From: CBIFWW01 sp966186435
GTDB taxonomy: Bacteria; Pseudomonadota; Gammaproteobacteria; Enterobacterales; Enterobacteriaceae
Length of the DNA: 23,760 nucleotides
Assembly (NCBI GenBank): GCA_966186435.1
Contig: CBIFWW010000041.1
Location: 1-23,760 of the forward strand
Direction: 5' to 3'
Of this stretch, positions 21,321 through 23,760 are shown in pieces (within the stretch, counting starts at the first letter, position 1; the number at the start of each line of letters is the position of its first letter). Below the pieces are notes generated by a model that was given only the letters and a program-made list of their open reading frames with translations, searched no databases and had not been told where the DNA came from. A program made the translations under genes and the position numbers.

Positions 21321-22718
21321 CTAGTTTTCTACCGCTTCTGCATCCTGAGTGCTTTGTACCTGCAGCGCCGTTAATGCAAGGCGGGCGGCTTTCAGCACCT
21401 GCTGGCATTGATCATTGGTGATGGTCAGCGGTGGCTCAATACGGATGGTTTTGGCATTAACCAGCGTACCAGCCACCAGGATCTGCTGGCGGAACATCTC
21501 ACTGGCGAAACGATAACCGATGTCGTTATCCTGAAACTCAATCGCCATCAGCATCCCTTTGCCTCGGACGTCCTTCACCATATCCGGGAATTCCCGCGCC
21601 AGCTGTTGGAACCCATCCAGCAATAAACCGCCTTTCTGCGCAGCTTGCGCAGGCAGGTTTTCTTCCAGCAGTACATTGATGGTGGCCAGGGCTGCCGCAC
21701 AGGCCAGCGGGTTGCCACCAAAGGTCGTGGTGTGCAGGAAGGGGTTATCAAACAGTACAGAAAATACTTCTTCCGTGGCGACGGTGGCACCAATCGGCAT
21801 CACTCCGCCACCCAGCGCCTTCGCCAGGCACAAGATATCCGGCTGTACGTTTTCATGCTCACAGGCAAACATCTTGCCGGTGCGCCCCATCCCGGTCTGG
21901 ACTTCGTCAAAGATCAACAACGCGCCAAACTCATCACATAACTGGCGTACCGCCGGTAAATAGCCCATAGGCGGCAGGATCACCCCGCCTTCACCCTGGA
22001 TTGGCTCCAGCAGTACTGCGGCCACTTCATCCCCGGTTTTTTTGCCTTCACTAAATAGCATACGCATGGCGTCAATATTGCCGAACGGCACATGGCGGAA
22101 GCCCGGCAACAAAGGCCCAAACGGGGTGCGGAAGGCAGATTTTGCCGTGGCGGAGAGTGAACCCAGGGATTTACCGTGGAAGGCGCCGCTGGTGGCGACA
22201 AAGGTAAATTTCCCCCGTGGTGTTTGATAGGCTTTCGCCAGTTTTAGCGCCGCTTCGACAGATTCAGTTCCGCTATTACTAAAGAAGCTGTACTTAAGCT
22301 TACCGGGAGTAAGCATCGCCAAGGTTTTGGCGAGCAATGCCCGTAAAGGATCGAGAAGTTCCTGGGAGTGTAGCGGTTGCTTGGCGAGCTGCTGCTCGAC
22401 GGCGGATACGACCACTGGATTACGGTGCCCCACGTTGAAGATGCCAAATCCACCCAAGCAGTCGAGGTACTGACGACCTTGGGTGTCGACAAGCGTATTT
22501 AACCCACCCGCTTGCCACTCTACGGCCCCGTAATCCCCGCCTGCGGTTACCGACTTACGATACTCAAGAAATCCTGGATTGATGTGCTGTTGGAAGCCTT
22601 CAGTCACTTCCCGATTAAGTGCTTTCATCTCCTCATGGGTAAGGGTTTTCTTTTCAATGATGTTAAGTGCATGCGCGGTACAGGCAAGAGCCGAAGCGCC
22701 AAAAGGTAACCTGTTCAA
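21321..22718 (-). CDS. patA: PatA (YgjG), putrescine aminotransferase
   Basis: The 465-residue product (E. coli 459) transfers the amino group of putrescine to 2-oxoglutarate, forming 4-aminobutanal, in putrescine catabolism. It is a class-III PLP aminotransferase: NSGTESVEAALKLAKAYQ contacts PLP phosphate, IFDEVQTGMGRTG holds the cofactor Asp, and the Schiff-base lysine is Lys300 in CLAKALGGG, the same number as in E. coli. I choose TTG at 22718 because CGGGAG lies six bases upstream and the product then begins MNRLP as in E. coli. A GTG at 22745 is in frame but has no ribosome site. It is divergent from dgcZ. Confidence 0.95.
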   Translation of the reverse strand: MNRLPFGASALACTAHALNIIEKKTLTHEEMKALNREVTEGFQQHINPGFLEYRKSVTAGGDYGAVEWQAGGLNTLVDTQGRQYLDCLGGFGIFNVGHRNPVVVSAVEQQLAKQPLHSQELLDPLRALLAKTLAMLTPGKLKYSFFSNSGTESVEAALKLAKAYQTPRGKFTFVATSGAFHGKSLGSLSATAKSAFRTPFGPLLPGFRHVPFGNIDAMRMLFSEGKKTGDEVAAVLLEPIQGEGGVILPPMGYLPAVRQLCDEFGALLIFDEVQTGMGRTGKMFACEHENVQPDILCLAKALGGGVMPIGATVATEEVFSVLFDNPFLHTTTFGGNPLACAAALATINVLLEENLPAQAAQKGGLLLDGFQQLAREFPDMVKDVRGKGMLMAIEFQDNDIGYRFASEMFRQQILVAGTLVNAKTIRIEPPLTITNDQCQQVLKAARLALTALQVQSTQDAEAVEN

Positions 22719-23179
22719 AATTTGCTCCCGGGGATCGCGTATCACGTGATACTGATGATAAGTATTGCAGGGAATACGCTACTTCGAAGGGTTGCGGCGA
22801 AATCGGGATAAACGGCTACGCACCTTGGCAATGAATCACTTTAATTAGCATAAAATCAGATGTGTCCTACTTTCATTGATTAAAAAATCTGTAATTCTAA
22901 AAATATCAGGATAAGTGACTTTTTAGTTTCCGTTTGGTAGCGTTTGGCGCTGGTATGGGTAGAAGCTTAATTGTGATTAATTTACAGGAATTAGTAATTA
23001 GGCTGAAATAGATGATTAATTTTGACCAAAATTATTCATAAATTGCGGCCTGGCCGGGCGATTGGCCTAATACTGTTCCCTTGGGCGGGTTTATGGCTAT
23101 ACTCACTGGCATTGGGAGGAGTGGAAACTACCCATACGTTACCGTGTATAGATGGAATTTTTGAGCAGGTTGGATGCTT
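22719..23179. promoter_or_regulatory. patA/dgcZ divergent intergenic region
   Basis: This 461-base AT-rich region contains no recognisable gene. It has the 14-base palindrome at 22739-22752, GATT/AATC repeats near 22880, and a TTGACC at 23022-23027 without a good matching -10. TATACT at 23098-23103 could be a -10 for dgcZ. I did not find a convincing sigma54 promoter for patA. A 23-codon frame at 23092-23163 lacks support. Confidence 0.4.
22739..22752. promoter_or_regulatory. 14-base perfect palindrome upstream of patA
   Basis: GTATCACGTGATAC is a perfect dyad just before the ribosome site of patA, in the 5' untranslated or promoter region. It looks like a dimeric regulator site, but no family is recognised. 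Confidence 0.45.
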
Positions 23180-23760
23180 ATGACGGTTAATGTGAAAGAA
23201 ATTGATTATTCGCTCTTTGAGTTAAATCAGGCGATCAAAAACCATTATGAATGGGCTGGGAAATTGCTTAGCCTGAGTCTATTGGGTGGCGAGCCTGACG
23301 CAGAAATTATGGACCCGCAATCCCATAATAAATGCCGCTTTAATCTTTGGCTTAGTACCATACCCCGTTTTAAGGAGGGGCCTAACGATGGTCTGCTGAT
23401 TAGTATTGCTGAGTTACATAAAGATATGCATGTTCAGGCCCGCTCGCTAATGCATGCCATTGTTTCAAGGTCGGCCTCCAATGAATTAATGCGCCGTTAT
23501 CTACATGCGGAAAATGCCTTTATTAGTAGTATCGACAATTATAAAGAATATCTTTTCTCCTACCGTAATATGCACGATACCCTTACTGGGCTGCCGCTGC
23601 GCCATTTGCTGTATACCGATTTCGAATTAATTCGCCAGCAGCGTTGCAAGTCCGACAATAAATTATATCTATTAATTATGGATATTGACCGGTTTAAAAG
23701 AATCAATGACACCTGGGGCCACAATGCCGGGGATGATGTGCTGCGCCGGGTGGCTAAAAT
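23180..23760 (+). CDS. dgcZ: DgcZ, zinc-regulated diguanylate cyclase (5' part, cut by window end)
   Basis: The first 193 codons are present. The N-terminal CZB domain has its zinc ligands: His22 (KNHYEW), Cys52 (HNKCRF), His80 and His84 (ELHKDMHVQAR), matching H22/C52/H79/H83 of E. coli DgcZ (YdeH) with one inserted residue. The GGDEF domain begins at about 133 (DTLTGLPLR); metal-binding Asp168 lies in LLIMDIDRFKRIND. The GGDEF signature itself lies past the edge. In E. coli, zinc inhibits DgcZ; its c-di-GMP promotes poly-GlcNAc biofilm. An ATG two codons upstream (23174) is possible, but 23180 aligns with the family and has GGA upstream. It is divergent from patA. Confidence 0.9.
   Translation, partial: MTVNVKEIDYSLFELNQAIKNHYEWAGKLLSLSLLGGEPDAEIMDPQSHNKCRFNLWLSTIPRFKEGPNDGLLISIAELHKDMHVQARSLMHAIVSRSASNELMRRYLHAENAFISSIDNYKEYLFSYRNMHDTLTGLPLRHLLYTDFELIRQQRCKSDNKLYLLIMDIDRFKRINDTWGHNAGDDVLRRVAK

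Noticed and set aside
22716..22745. GTG start giving patA nine extra codons
   Set aside because: No ribosome site; TTG at 22718 has CGGGAG and agrees with E. coli N-terminus and Lys300 numbering.
22970..22995. CRP site at TGTGATTAATTTACAG in the patA/dgcZ region
   Set aside because: The left half is good but the right half matches poorly; chance occurrence in AT-rich DNA is likely.
1..23760. CRISPR array, insertion sequence, rRNA or integrase
   Set aside because: No regularly spaced repeats, transposase or integrase-like proteins, or rRNA-like sequence were seen anywhere in the window.

Overview
The window is chromosomal DNA from a member of the order Enterobacterales. Nearly every gene from 1544 to 22718 has a close Escherichia coli counterpart of similar length, and the order from yhaK to patA follows the E. 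coli block patA-fadH-rlmG-ygjP-ygjR-alx-sstT-uxaAC-exuT-exuR-yqjA-mzrA-yqjCDEK-yqjF-yqjG-yhaH-yhaJ-yhaK, read in the opposite direction. From memory of the E. coli map, ygjV (sstT/uxaA), ygjQ (ygjR/ygjP), ygjH and aer (beside patA) and yhaI are absent, yecA and a 59-residue ORF sit beyond yhaK, and dgcZ sits beyond patA. That suggests a non-Escherichia genus, perhaps Serratia/Rahnella/Hafnia-like, but the sequence alone does not settle it.

Layout. (1) 1-1450 is AT-richer accessory DNA with a leftward set: a 74-residue unknown, a small HExxH metallopeptidase resembling type VI secretion toxin domains, and a lipoprotein that could be its immunity protein. (2) 1544-4213: yecA, a small unannotated gene, the bicupin yhaK and its divergent LysR regulator yhaJ. 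(3) 4230-9000: a leftward run of membrane and stress genes (yhaH, yqjG, yqjF, yqjK, yqjE, yqjD, yqjC, mzrA, yqjA). (4) 9289-13586: hexuronate catabolism, with the repressor exuR, a decayed exuT transporter remnant, and uxaC-uxaA. (5) 13635-17867: sstT, alx with a yybP-ykoY type (Mn2+/pH) leader, ygjR and ygjP. (6) 17951-22718: rlmG, fadH and patA. (7) 23180-end: the 5' part of dgcZ, a zinc-sensing diguanylate cyclase, cut by the window edge.

How the parts work together. A 16-base motif occurs, with 14 of 16 positions identical, both in the yhaK/yhaJ intergenic region and directly upstream of the yqjF -35 box, which fits YhaJ controlling both. ExuR-like operators flank the dead exuT, so regulation and catabolism of hexuronates persist while the local transporter is lost. 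The alx leader shows promoter, riboswitch core and terminator hairpin in order. fadH has a FadR-like operator. I see no rRNA, tRNA, CRISPR array or insertion sequence. The most novel material is the orphan toxin/lipoprotein cluster at the left end. The most informative evolutionary signal is the exuT remnant.
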